Below the pieces are notes generated by a model that worked only from the letters and a program-made list of their open reading frames with translations, ran no database searches and was not told the origin of the DNA. The position numbers and the translations under genes were made by a program. From the NCBI GenBank assembly GCA_021287065.1, contig JAJTBE010000204.1:1-39258 (forward strand): a stretch of 39,258 nt of DNA, given 5' to 3'. This DNA comes from Bacillota bacterium. Its GTDB lineage: Bacteria; Vulcanimicrobiota; JAJTBE01. Shown here one piece after another: positions 8,445 to 15,835 of the stretch (its first letter is position 1; every line of letters begins with the position of its first letter).

Positions 8445-8669
8445 TTACTCCACCTTTTTAAGCTCCTTCTTAACGGGCTTTATCTTTGATGCATGGATCT
8501 CCTGCAGAGCAATGGTTACGGGCTTTTTGTCTCTTGTGTCAACAAGAATCTCAGCACCGTTGTTTATCTGCTTTGTTCTTTTTGAGATCATCGTAATAAG
8601 CTCAAATTTGCTGTCGATATTAAGATTTCTCTTGGGATCAAGTATTTCATCAATAGATGGATCTACCAT
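8445..8669 (-). CDS. rpoZ: RNA polymerase omega subunit
   Basis: A 74-residue protein with the omega core: SKFELITMISKRTKQI, then KKPVTIALQEI and a basic tail. It helps assemble and stabilise the beta-prime subunit of RNA polymerase. The ATG is preceded by AAAGGAG. It lies 14 bases behind the gmk stop, the classic gmk-rpoZ arrangement of many bacteria, which supports the call despite the short length. The C-terminus is a plain Lys/Glu-rich end. Confidence 0.92.
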   Translation of the reverse strand: MVDPSIDEILDPKRNLNIDSKFELITMISKRTKQINNGAEILVDTRDKKPVTIALQEIHASKIKPVKKELKKVE

Positions 8670-8683
8670 GGATATCTCCTTTC

Positions 8684-9301
8684 TTATGCTTCCTGATTAT
8701 CTTCCTGTGCTGCAAAATAACGAATAGCTCTGCATCTTTCAGCAGTAATAACCGCTTTGAGATGGTCCGCAGCTTCGCTGAGACTGTCATTAAACACTAT
8801 ATAATCATACTGGAATGCATTCTTCAGTTCTTCTTCGGCAACTTTAAGCCGGTTTTCAATCTGTTCCTGAGCTTCGGTATTTCTTCCGTTGAGTCTCTGA
8901 CGCAGAACATTAACATCCATATCAGGCGGAGCAATAAAAACGAAAGTGCTCTCAGGCCTGCTGTCCATGACTTTAATTCCGCCCTGAACATCGATATCGA
9001 GGATCATGTCCCTGCCTTCCTCAAGGGTCTGTTCAACCAAATCTCTGGGTGTTCCGTAATAATTGTCGTGCACCCTTACCCATTCGAGGAATTTTTCTTC
9101 CTCAATCATTTTTTCAAACTGTTCATCACTGACAAAAGTATAATGAACTCCGTCCATTTCCACTTCCCTGGGTTTCCGGGTAGTGGCGGAAACTGAAAAA
9201 ACGAGGTTGCCGTCAGATTTCAGAATACCTTCCATTATGGCGCTTTTTCCAACGCCTGAAGGTCCCGAACATACAAATAGAATACCTTTTTTTCTCTTCA
9301 T
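8684..9301 (-). CDS. gmk: Guanylate kinase
   Basis: A 205-residue enzyme that phosphorylates GMP to GDP with ATP. The Walker A loop is GPSGVGKS (13-20). The GMP-binding region follows, with SATTRKPREVEMDGVHYTF, and the lid region has ILDIDVQGG and RLNGRNTE. The frame extends five codons further to a TTG, but the ATG at 9301 has GGAG 7 bases upstream and gives the usual MKRKKG start, so I use it. It is placed directly upstream of rpoZ. Length matches the family (about 200-210). Confidence 0.95.
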   Translation of the reverse strand: MKRKKGILFVCSGPSGVGKSAIMEGILKSDGNLVFSVSATTRKPREVEMDGVHYTFVSDEQFEKMIEEEKFLEWVRVHDNYYGTPRDLVEQTLEEGRDMILDIDVQGGIKVMDSRPESTFVFIAPPDMDVNVLRQRLNGRNTEAQEQIENRLKVAEEELKNAFQYDYIVFNDSLSEAADHLKAVITAERCRAIRYFAAQEDNQEA

Positions 9302-9322
9302 AACAAAACTCCACAAAGTCTG

Positions 9323-9571
9323 TCATTTTGACTGATTATTTTTATCTTTACTCAGAGAACCCTTTTCCACTATGACAACTTCTTTGCCCGAATCAACTTT
9401 CTGCTGCTGAATTTCCGCTGCAGAAGCATCTGCTTGTCTGTATTGCGCCGGTATTATCATTGTGATTCCGGGTATGTAAACACTGAAAAAATCACAGCAT
9501 ACCGCCGTTAAAAGTAAAAATGATGCAGCAAGAAGCAACAGTATTGTTATTGATATCAATGTCTTTTTAAT
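9323..9571 (-). CDS. Small single-pass membrane protein; possible ATT start
   Basis: An unrecognised 82-residue protein upstream of gmk. Residues 5-30 are a strong hydrophobic helix, followed by a polar Gln/Lys/Ser-rich tail ending KNNQSK. No ATG is in frame. The TTG at 9559 lies about 20 bases from the only good ribosome site (GGGGAGGAAGG). An ATT at 9571 lies 8 bases from that site and gives a typical membrane-protein start (M/I-KKTLIS). I therefore place the start at the ATT, which would be a rare initiation codon; the TTG is the conservative alternative. Function unknown. It is the first gene of the run leading into gmk-rpoZ. Confidence 0.55.
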   Translation of the reverse strand: MKKTLISITILLLLAASFLLLTAVCCDFFSVYIPGITMIIPAQYRQADASAAEIQQQKVDSGKEVVIVEKGSLSKDKNNQSK

Positions 9572-9751
9572 GCTGCCTTCCTCCCCTTTTTACTTTTTCA
9601 GGTTAAGATTTCTCAAGTTTTATTTACGGATTTTCCGACATAACCTTTTTTTACGAAAAAAACCTTCAATGCGCCGCAAATTGTGACAATACAGAAATAT
9701 ACACCAGCGGCGGACATCCTGGTTCGAAGGATATGTCAAAAAAGCATGTGG

Positions 9752-10453
9752 TTAAGTGTAATCTTCGAAAAGAACTTCAATTTCGGAAAGTAGTTTTCTG
9801 TCGAGGATAAACTTGACATAACTGGCAAAACTATGAAGTATGACAAGAGCGTTAACGCTTGCATCCTCTTTTGTGTTTTCCTTGAGTCTGCGGGCAAAAG
9901 CTTTGTTGACGATTTCGATTTCGCCATATAGTTTTGACAGGTTTTTCAGATTCCAGTCCGGTTCTCCACCCCGTTTTTCGATAAAGAACTGTGCCATGAG
10001 ATACATTGACATGGCTCTGTATGCAGTGTCGAGAGATGAGGCAAAGGGAAGATGGAAGCGGACCATAGGTTTTAGTCTGTCGAGGATTGGGCAACCGCTG
10101 GTCGCCATAATAATACCCATAAGTGAACTGAGCCCTGACTGGAGGGATGCTCTTTTTACATAGGTTCTTTCATCTGTGTTTACAATGGTTTCAACATCTT
10201 CGATTGATACGAAATTATAGAAAAACTCAATCAGATCAACCATATTAACAGCAACCTGACAATGTTTGTTGTAATTAGGATCAACCGGGCAGTTGGGGCA
10301 CTGACAGAATGAAAGATTGGTCCATTCAGGGATTTCGTCTTTCTGTGTAGGTATGATGTTAAGCGTCAGCTCATCAATTGTTATTACGAACTGCCTTTCT
10401 GTTCCGTTATCGAACTTGAAAATATACTGAAACGTAATAACATTTTTAGCCAT
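9752..10453 (-). CDS. Conserved cytoplasmic protein with a Cys cluster, function unknown
   Basis: A 233-residue protein that looks like a widely distributed uncharacterised family. The N-terminal 45 residues are a beta-rich segment (FKFDNGTERQFVITID). A Cys cluster follows at Cys50, Cys52, Cys55 and Cys65 (CQCPNCP then HCQ), suggesting a metal site. The conserved core is LSSLMGIIMATSGCP (Cys121) and KPMVRFHLPFAS, followed by an alpha-helical C-terminus. No signal peptide or membrane helix. The frame starts two codons earlier with GTG, but ATG at 10453 has GGAG 5 bases upstream. The gene stands alone and is divergent from the sigma-factor gene. I cannot assign a function. Confidence 0.75.
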   Translation of the reverse strand: MAKNVITFQYIFKFDNGTERQFVITIDELTLNIIPTQKDEIPEWTNLSFCQCPNCPVDPNYNKHCQVAVNMVDLIEFFYNFVSIEDVETIVNTDERTYVKRASLQSGLSSLMGIIMATSGCPILDRLKPMVRFHLPFASSLDTAYRAMSMYLMAQFFIEKRGGEPDWNLKNLSKLYGEIEIVNKAFARRLKENTKEDASVNALVILHSFASYVKFILDRKLLSEIEVLFEDYT

Positions 10454-10590
10454 ATCCACTCCAAATATGCATCTCTGCGGTTTTTACCGGGATGCAGTTT
10501 ATTCAAAAGCTTTATGTTGTCTTATTCTTTAACGGGTCCGCTTGTCCTTCCAAAACAAAATAAAGAAATCTCATCCTGTAGTTGAGGAGT

Positions 10591-10619
10591 TTGTGAAATT
10601 TTTCATATATGGGTATGAT
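10591..10619 (+). promoter_or_regulatory. Candidate sigma-70 promoter for the sigma factor gene
   Basis: TTGTGA at 10591-10596 and TATGAT at 10614-10619 are separated by exactly 17 bases. They match four of six and five of six bases of the -35 and -10 consensus. The predicted start of transcription would leave an untranslated leader of about 65 bases before 10692. Confidence 0.5.
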
Positions 10620-10691
10620 GTAAACTTGCTTTCTAACATGTAAAATTGTAAATGTAATTTCACATTTTTTCAAGATGGAGAGTACTGAACA

Positions 10692-11729
10692 ATGATGGCT
10701 TTAGCTTTAGTGTCAGAACCCCTCCCCGTAGAATCTGCGGTTATAAGATTAACGGATGATGAGATCAGCACATTAGCAGGCAAAATAAAGGAAAGAAGAT
10801 CAAAAGGCTCGCACCATATACCCTATGAAAATATAAACAGCCTTTCTGCTTACCTTTTTGAAGTAAATAAGATCCCCCTTCTCACAGCAGAAGAAGAAGT
10901 AGCACTATCACACCTCATCAGAGAGTATGACGATGAAGAAGCCCGTCAGGCACTAATCGAATCTAACCTCCGTCTTGTGATAAGTCTTGCAAAAAAATTC
11001 CTGGGCCTTGGACTTACCTTTCAGGATTTAATTCAGGAAGGAAACCTCGGTCTGATTGAAGCAGTGGAAAAATTTGACCCCGAAAGAGGTTGCAGGTTTG
11101 CCACTTATGCCACCTGGTGGATTAGACAGGCTCTTATAAGGGGCCTTGCAAACAACGGCAGAACGATCAGACTCCCCGTCCATATTTCAGATATTTTCCA
11201 GAAATTTGCTAAATATTCATTATCTTTCATGCAAAAGTACAACAGGCCTCCGTCCGTGGAAGAGACTGCAAGGGAGCTTCTGCCGGTTTCAAGGGAAAAA
11301 GCCTGGAGAAAAGTCTGCAGAAGAGTAAGAAAACAGATTTCGATGGATCACCCTCTGGTTGACCTCAAAGTGGGCGAGATGGAAGGCAAAATGGTTCAGA
11401 GAATCAAAAACATCCTCAATGTGGCACAGGATCCCCTTTCGCTGGAAGCTCCAATCGGCGATGAAGAAACAACAGTGGGAGATCTCGTACCGGTTGAAAC
11501 CACACCTGATACGGATCTCATCAGGGAAGAACTTGCCAATGTATTTGCAACCCTCAGCGACAGGGAAAAGAAGATTATCTGCCTGCGCTTCGGGCTTATA
11601 GACGGCAATGTCTGCACTCTGCAGGAGATTTCAAACCAATTCGGCATCAGCAAAGAAAGAATCAGACAAAAAGAAGAAGATGCCCTGAAGAAACTTCGCG
11701 CAGTTATGAAAAAACAGGACTGGCTTTGA
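10692..11729 (+). CDS. Sigma-70 family RNA polymerase sigma factor (group 1/2, RpoD-like)
   Basis: A 345-residue sigma factor with regions in order. Region 1.2 spans 49-78 ([17 protein letters not shown]). Region 2 spans about 84-156 and includes the core-binding [21 protein letters not shown] and the -10 reading helix [14 protein letters not shown]. Region 3 spans about 160-265. Region 4 spans 277-340 with helix-turn-helix [21 protein letters not shown]. Region 1.1 is absent. Two oddities: region 3 has an extra Lys/Arg-rich stretch of some 25 residues near 205-240, and the position of E. coli RpoD Thr440 is Ile149. It could be the primary or an alternative group-2 factor. A GGAG site precedes tandem ATGs. 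It has its own promoter and a terminator. Confidence 0.92.
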   Translation: MMALALVSEPLPVESAVIRLTDDEISTLAGKIKERRSKGSHHIPYENINSLSAYLFEVNKIPLLTAEEEVALSHLIREYDDEEARQALIESNLRLVISLAKKFLGLGLTFQDLIQEGNLGLIEAVEKFDPERGCRFATYATWWIRQALIRGLANNGRTIRLPVHISDIFQKFAKYSLSFMQKYNRPPSVEETARELLPVSREKAWRKVCRRVRKQISMDHPLVDLKVGEMEGKMVQRIKNILNVAQDPLSLEAPIGDEETTVGDLVPVETTPDTDLIREELANVFATLSDREKKIICLRFGLIDGNVCTLQEISNQFGISKERIRQKEEDALKKLRAVMKKQDWL

Positions 11730-11773
11730 TCCAACCGGGTAGATTGCCCGATTTAACAAAAAGATATTAAACG

Positions 11774-11820
11774 AACTGCTCTTCGGAAAAATTCCGGCTA
11801 TGAAGAGCAGTTTTTATTTA
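11774..11820 (+). terminator. Rho-independent terminator after the sigma factor gene
   Basis: An 11-base-pair perfect stem, AACTGCTCTTC (11774-11784) with GAAGAGCAGTT (11802-11812), is followed by a TTTATTTA tract. It lies 45 bases behind the stop codon. It also lies just past the end of the convergent BsuPI gene and may serve both directions. Confidence 0.85.
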
Positions 11821-11836
11821 TGAAAGCCTATATAAT

Positions 11837-12397
11837 CTATTTGCCGCCCATTTTACCGCGCATCTGGAGTTCAGCACTCTGACCGGCGAGGTTGATGGTT
11901 CCCGTTATGATATATCTGCCGGGAGAAACCTGCTTGCCGGTATAATCTTTCTGATCCCAGGCAGCACTATATGTTAATACTTCCTGAGGCTGAAGCGTTA
12001 CCGTGTGGGGTTTATGCTCAGCGCCGCGGTTAGCGGAAAAACGCCATATCGTCATAGGAATACGGGCAAAAATAAAATTTTTCTCTTTTAACACACTGAA
12101 ATCATACTCAAGATTTTCGTCAAATTTCAGCGTTACCGGCTTATAGCTGATATTTCTGGCTTCAAGTTCTATTTCGATAGGCTGCCCAATCTGATAGGAG
12201 GTTTCTTTCATACGCATCGTAAAAAGAAGGCTTCTTATTTTCAGTCTTGCGGATTTTGTCAGAGGCTCGTTGGCTATGATAAAATAGTTCAAACCCACAA
12301 CAAAGGCAGCAATAATCAAAAGAAGAAAGAACGCAAACCTGATATAGGTTTTCTTCTTATCAACCCGTATGTTACGCTTGAGTTTAATTTCAATCAA
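11837..12397 (-). CDS. Membrane-anchored BsuPI-domain protein
   Basis: A 186-residue protein with a basic N-terminus, one transmembrane helix at about 20-42 and an extracytoplasmic beta-sandwich. Residues about 60-175 match the BsuPI pattern by eye: YQIGQPIEIELEARNIS, a PHTVTLQPQEVLTYSAAWDQKD stretch and the PGRYIITGTI ending. BsuPI was named for a Bacillus intracellular proteinase inhibitor, but most members are uncharacterised. The start is uncertain: TTG at 12397 abuts a GGGGG ribosome site with no spacer, and near-cognate ATT codons 3 and 9 bases further in are better spaced. A protease-inhibitor role is possible in a protease-rich region but not shown. Confidence 0.7.
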   Translation of the reverse strand: MIEIKLKRNIRVDKKKTYIRFAFFLLLIIAAFVVGLNYFIIANEPLTKSARLKIRSLLFTMRMKETSYQIGQPIEIELEARNISYKPVTLKFDENLEYDFSVLKEKNFIFARIPMTIWRFSANRGAEHKPHTVTLQPQEVLTYSAAWDQKDYTGKQVSPGRYIITGTINLAGQSAELQMRGKMGGK

Positions 12398-12497
12398 CCC
12401 CCTTTTGGCTCAATATCACTTCCCCGCGAATAGGGTTCTATCCTGCAGAATGAAAAAGTGAACAGAAACCTTCTTTGATGAAAATCCGCAATATTTA

Positions 12498-12506
12498 TGA
12501 TATAAT
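12498..12506 (+). promoter_or_regulatory. Extended -10 promoter for the first ABC-2 permease gene
   Basis: TGATATAAT contains a perfect TATAAT (12501-12506) preceded by the TGn extension. It sits 33 bases before the ATG at 12539. No good -35 hexamer is present at 16-18 bases, which fits an extended -10 promoter. Confidence 0.55.
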
Positions 12507-12538
12507 CTAATCACTATGGCACGAAGGGATGAAGTGTC

Positions 12539-13450
12539 ATGCTTTATGAAAAAATTAAAACGGGTATAAAAAAACTTCTGAAAAACCCGGTGTACATTAA
12601 AGACTTATGTCAATGGGCAAAGAACGAGAAGTCTCATTTTCAGAACCGGATGAAAACAGTTTATCTGGCTGCAATCATCCTGATCATTATTTCCGGCGCC
12701 ACCGGTGCAGTTTCTTTTTCCGGCACAATGTTCGTATATTTCGTGATTTTTCAGATTTTTTTCTATACATACAGAGCGTGTATACAGGCAGGCGGTCTTA
12801 TAATCAGAGAAAAAGAGAGCGGAACTCTCGATTGTTTATTTTCCACAATGCTGACAACGGATGATATTATCATTGGAAAGTTTATGTTCGTCTTTTATCC
12901 GCTTTTTATCGAACTCACCTGGTTTTTCCCACTGTTTATGATTGGGGGAATTGTCTGCAATATATCGATATTACCAATGTTTCTGATTTATTTTATTACT
13001 TTAGCCAATATTGCCGCAGGCATTGTTTTCGGACTGAAAGCATCAGTCTGCGCTGACAGTTTTTCGAATGCAAAGAAAGCAGCAGATAGCTTAACCATTG
13101 TCTTCCTGGCTTACCAGTTTTATTATTTCATAAACCTGGCTATTATCCACATCTTTCTGCTATATTTCAAATCTGATTTGTTTGCTATGGTTTCCAAGCT
13201 AAGCCAGTTGATTGACCATTATAATTCGTCAATCTGGCCCGGACTGTTAAATCCTTTTAGCTATATGTATTCAGTTCTCTTCAGATGGATAATCGAAGGC
13301 AAAGATATACAACTTAGCTCGCTAAACTTGCTCTTTATTGTATGGGCTGTTGTGGCATGGGGTTTGATTATATATTTTCAGTACCGGCAGGTTTTCAATG
13401 GTCTTAATCCGCTCAGAAATATCCCTAAAGCAAAAAAAACAACACCCTGA
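12539..13450 (+). CDS. ABC-2-type transporter permease (paralogue A)
   Basis: A 303-residue integral membrane protein with about six hydrophobic segments. The characteristic ABC-2 cytoplasmic loop IIREKESGTLDCLFSTMLT (about 88-106) precedes the next membrane segment (IIGKFMF). Such permeases export drugs, polysaccharides or lipids, or serve gliding and secretion machines, and need a nucleotide-binding subunit. No ATPase gene is adjacent. It is followed by a paralogue with the same architecture, so the two may form a heterodimer. The ATG is preceded by AAGGG at about 10 bases. The promoter is at 12498. Substrate unknown. Confidence 0.8.
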   Translation: MLYEKIKTGIKKLLKNPVYIKDLCQWAKNEKSHFQNRMKTVYLAAIILIIISGATGAVSFSGTMFVYFVIFQIFFYTYRACIQAGGLIIREKESGTLDCLFSTMLTTDDIIIGKFMFVFYPLFIELTWFFPLFMIGGIVCNISILPMFLIYFITLANIAAGIVFGLKASVCADSFSNAKKAADSLTIVFLAYQFYYFINLAIIHIFLLYFKSDLFAMVSKLSQLIDHYNSSIWPGLLNPFSYMYSVLFRWIIEGKDIQLSSLNLLFIVWAVVAWGLIIYFQYRQVFNGLNPLRNIPKAKKTTP

Positions 13451-13534
13451 TTTCTAACAAACCGAATAAAGGCACAACGGGAGTTTTCCTTACAGAATCA
13501 ACAGATAAAAGGTAAACTAAGTAATGAGGAATAT

Positions 13535-13562
13535 TTAACATTTACCAAAAATATGTTATGAT
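13535..13562 (+). promoter_or_regulatory. Promoter for the second ABC-2 permease gene
   Basis: TTAACA (13535-13540, five of six) and TATGAT (13557-13562, five of six) are spaced by 16 bases, and the -10 carries the TGn extension. It lies 82 bases before the ATG. The second permease can therefore be made independently of the first. Confidence 0.55.
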
Positions 13563-13643
13563 CAATTGACGACAATTAGTGTTGTGTTGATGCAAAATCC
13601 GGTTACAACGGATTCCGGTTATTATTAATTCCGGAGGTGCAGG

Positions 13644-14561
13644 ATGAGTTTTTTGAAAAAGATACAGACAGGCCTTGCCAGCTTATTTTCTAATCCTGTT
13701 TTTATAAACGACATAAAGATAAAACAGAGAAAAAGCAGCAAAGTAAAACTAAAGCTGCCGGATTTTACCGGGTATCTTGTCATACTTATGATTCCCGCTG
13801 CTGTAGGCGCCATTGCTGAAAGCACCAACAGTTCCACATTTTATGCCGCTTTCAAATCAGGTTTTATTGCGATGTGTTTTTTACAGGTGCTTGTTTACTG
13901 TTACAGAGCCGCCGCATATTCTTCCGATGCTATAGCAGGCGAACGGGAAAGAAGAACTTTTGAAAGTCTTGCGGTTACAGTAATGAGTCCCCTTGAGATA
14001 GCAAAAGGGAAATTCTGGACTACTTTTTTCCCTCTTGCAAGAGAAGTTACCATGCTGCTGCCCGTATTTGCTCTCATAGGAGTATTAGCGGGCGTTAACT
14101 GGCTGACTATTACCCTGATGTATTTGCTGACCCTTGCCGACATTGCCTTTTTTGCCGCCGTAGGCCTGTTTCATTCTTCAAAGGCATTCAGCGCTATGTC
14201 TGCCAGAAGCGGCTCTATGGGCACACTCTTTCTTCTGACCATAGGAATGTATTTATTCGGCGGAATGGCAACAGGGTTTATTTTTGCCGCTTTCAGTATT
14301 TATGGCGGACAATATATGAACATGGTCCCAATGGTAATCAATATGATTATTTCCTCTGTCAATCCGCTTTCTACCGTATGGTCTGTAATCTTCATGGAAA
14401 TGATGAACCGCAATGCAATACCGGATTTTCCGGGTCCGTTTATGTTTATAAAATACATGCAATACATACAGCCTGTTTGTGCCTTTGTCTTCTACTACCT
14501 GATTGGAATAAGACTATTCAGAACTTCTGTTGATAATATCGGCAACATAGCCACCAGATAG
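13644..14561 (+). CDS. ABC-2-type transporter permease (paralogue B)
   Basis: A 305-residue membrane protein paralogous to the preceding gene. Both start with a short amphipathic stretch (KIQTGLASLFSNPVFINDIK here, KIKTGIKKLLKNPVYIKDL there), then share the loop GERERRTFESLAVTVMSPLEIAKGKF and about six transmembrane helices. The Arg-x-Arg/Glu-rich loop is the ABC-2 hallmark that couples to the ATPase. The start is secure: GGAGG lies 6 bases before the ATG. It has its own promoter 82 bases upstream. Downstream lies a composite repeat and no ATPase gene. A heteromeric permease with paralogue A is inference. Confidence 0.8.
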   Translation: MSFLKKIQTGLASLFSNPVFINDIKIKQRKSSKVKLKLPDFTGYLVILMIPAAVGAIAESTNSSTFYAAFKSGFIAMCFLQVLVYCYRAAAYSSDAIAGERERRTFESLAVTVMSPLEIAKGKFWTTFFPLAREVTMLLPVFALIGVLAGVNWLTITLMYLLTLADIAFFAAVGLFHSSKAFSAMSARSGSMGTLFLLTIGMYLFGGMATGFIFAAFSIYGGQYMNMVPMVINMIISSVNPLSTVWSVIFMEMMNRNAIPDFPGPFMFIKYMQYIQPVCAFVFYYLIGIRLFRTSVDNIGNIATR

Positions 14562-14600
14562 CCCCTGTGATTATTTTTGAAAAATCAGGGACAGCAGGCG

Positions 14601-14876
14601 CAATGCTACTGAATTAGTAAAACCCACTCAAATCCACTCGCCCAATACTCCTGTTTTTCAAGGAGGGAGGTTCGGAGGGTAACCTCGCTTTTTTAAAAAA
14701 GCGTGGTTACCTCTGACGGCCCCCAAACCCCACGGTCCCCCCCGTCGGTCTCTCAATTCAAAAGTTTTGGGAAGGAGGTCCGGAGGAAACTTTTTTCAAA
14801 AAGTTTTCTCTGGGAGCTGGGTGAATCGACATAACCCTCGTGAGCGATTATATAAATCCATGCCTTAATTCATGGG
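14601..14876 (+). repeat. Composite palindromic repeat, copy 1 (forward)
   Basis: Copy 1 of a family seen seven times in this window, all between genes. It starts with CAATG...CTGAATTA, then CTCCTGTTTTTCAAGGAGG, then a near-perfect 34-base palindrome at 14678-14711 (GGTAACC arms around CGCTTTTTTAAAAAAGCG). A GC-rich GGACC-type segment and a second A/T palindrome (GAAACTTTTTTC and its mirror) follow, then CTCTGGGAGCTGGG and a tail ending CCTTAATTCATGGG. Non-coding in all frames that I can support. The rest of this gene-free stretch (14877-15010) shows nothing else I can name. Confidence 0.8.
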
Positions 14877-15010
14877 CATTGTCGGCATGCGGTGGTGTTG
14901 GAAGAGCGGTATATAAAAGACAACACGGAAATCCGGTGGAATTCAGCTTAACTATTTTAAATTTATCATAAAAAACGCGGGAATTTTCAAACTCTTGCTA
15001 TTGTTGCTAT

Positions 15011-15036
15011 TAAAAGACTACAATTTGTGCCGATAA
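15011..15036 (+). promoter_or_regulatory. Sigma-28 (FliA/SigD-type) promoter 1
   Basis: TAAA at 15011-15014, a 14-base spacer and a perfect GCCGATAA at 15029-15036. The consensus for flagellar sigma-28 is TAAA, about 15 bases, GCCGATAA. It lies 60 bases before the ATG of the HExxH protein. A matching site precedes the paralogous gene at 15744. Confidence 0.75.
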
Positions 15037-15096
15037 AAGACATGCGGGAAGCCGGCATTTACGGGTTACTATTAAAACATACAGTGGGTGAACATT

Positions 15097-15648
15097 ATGT
15101 TCGAAGCTATTGAAAGCATAAAAAACAACGAAAGATGGCAGGCTCTGCAGAATTACAGATCAATGAACCAGATGAAAGCTGCCTCAAACAGCCCGACTTC
15201 TGTTCAAACCAATAATGCTTCGCCTGAGGGAAATGTTCAGAGAGATACTGCGGTTATGAGAAAGGACCAGAATCAGAAAGCTGAATTCGACAAAACTCCT
15301 CCTCCCAAAATCGGAATAAAAGAATGCCAGACCTGCAAAAACCGCCAATATGTAGATGTATCCAATGATCCGGGTGTTTCATTCAAAACCCCGACCCATG
15401 TAGCACAGGGAGCTGCAATGAGCGCTGTAATGGCGCATGAAAGCGAACATATCTCCAACGCAAAAACCGAAGCGGGCATGAGCGGCCGCGAAGTAAAATA
15501 CCAACAGGTAAGAATATTCACAGATATATGTCCCGAGTGCGGAAAAATAATAATCGCAGGGGGACAGGCAACTACCGTTACCGGACCAAAAGACTCCGGC
15601 AACCAGAATAATAACACACAACCTACAGGCGTGGATGTAAAGGTTTAA
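15097..15648 (+). CDS. Putative zinc metallopeptidase (HExxH) with two CxxC pairs
   Basis: A 183-residue protein. It has a polar, Asn/Gln-rich N-terminus (1-70), a first cysteine pair Cys77-x-x-Cys80 (ECQTCKNRQY), the block NDPGVSFKTPTHV, the zinc-peptidase motif His114-Glu115-Ser-Glu-His118 within VMAHESEHISNA, and a second pair Cys145-x-x-Cys148 (CPECGK). Similar small HExxH plus CxxC proteins occur in Firmicutes and epsilonproteobacteria as uncharacterised SprA-like putative metallopeptidases; that recollection is from memory. No signal peptide. The frame opens three codons earlier at GTG, but the ATG at 15097 has GGTG 6 bases upstream and matches the paralogue's start. It is transcribed from a sigma-28-type promoter, so production with late flagellar genes is likely. 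Confidence 0.75.
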   Translation: MFEAIESIKNNERWQALQNYRSMNQMKAASNSPTSVQTNNASPEGNVQRDTAVMRKDQNQKAEFDKTPPPKIGIKECQTCKNRQYVDVSNDPGVSFKTPTHVAQGAAMSAVMAHESEHISNAKTEAGMSGREVKYQQVRIFTDICPECGKIIIAGGQATTVTGPKDSGNQNNNTQPTGVDVKV

Positions 15649-15660
15649 GTATTCTCCCTG

Positions 15661-15711
15661 AAAGCTGCCCGGTTACCTCCCTCAACCATAAGGAGCCGAG
15701 CAGCTTTTTTT
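15661..15711 (+). terminator. Rho-independent terminator after the HExxH gene
   Basis: AAAGCTGC (15661-15668) pairs with GCAGCTTT (15700-15707), with an inner CGG/CCG pairing and a CTCC/GGAG extension. The stem is followed by a run of seven T. It separates the two paralogous genes into two transcription units. Confidence 0.85.
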
Positions 15712-15743
15712 ATTCGGCTGAAAATTATTTCAGAATTTTCCCT

Positions 15744-15770
15744 TAAAAAAAATCGGGATTGTGCCGATAA
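15744..15770 (+). promoter_or_regulatory. Sigma-28 (FliA/SigD-type) promoter 2
   Basis: TAAA at 15744-15747, exactly 15 bases, then GCCGATAA at 15763-15770. This is a perfect match to the FliA consensus, including the spacing. It lies 65 bases before the ATG at 15836. The bases around the -10 (TTGTGCCGATAA and a following ACATG) are shared with promoter 1. Confidence 0.8.
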
Positions 15771-15835
15771 TTAACATGTAAATTATAAAAATTTTCTGAC
15801 AAAGGAAAATAATCGAAAATCAGCAGGTGAGAATC

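Noticed and set aside
12515-12568. 17-codon ORF overlapping the start of the first ABC-2 permease
   Set aside because: It has no own ribosome site and its codons look like chance; kept out as unsupported.
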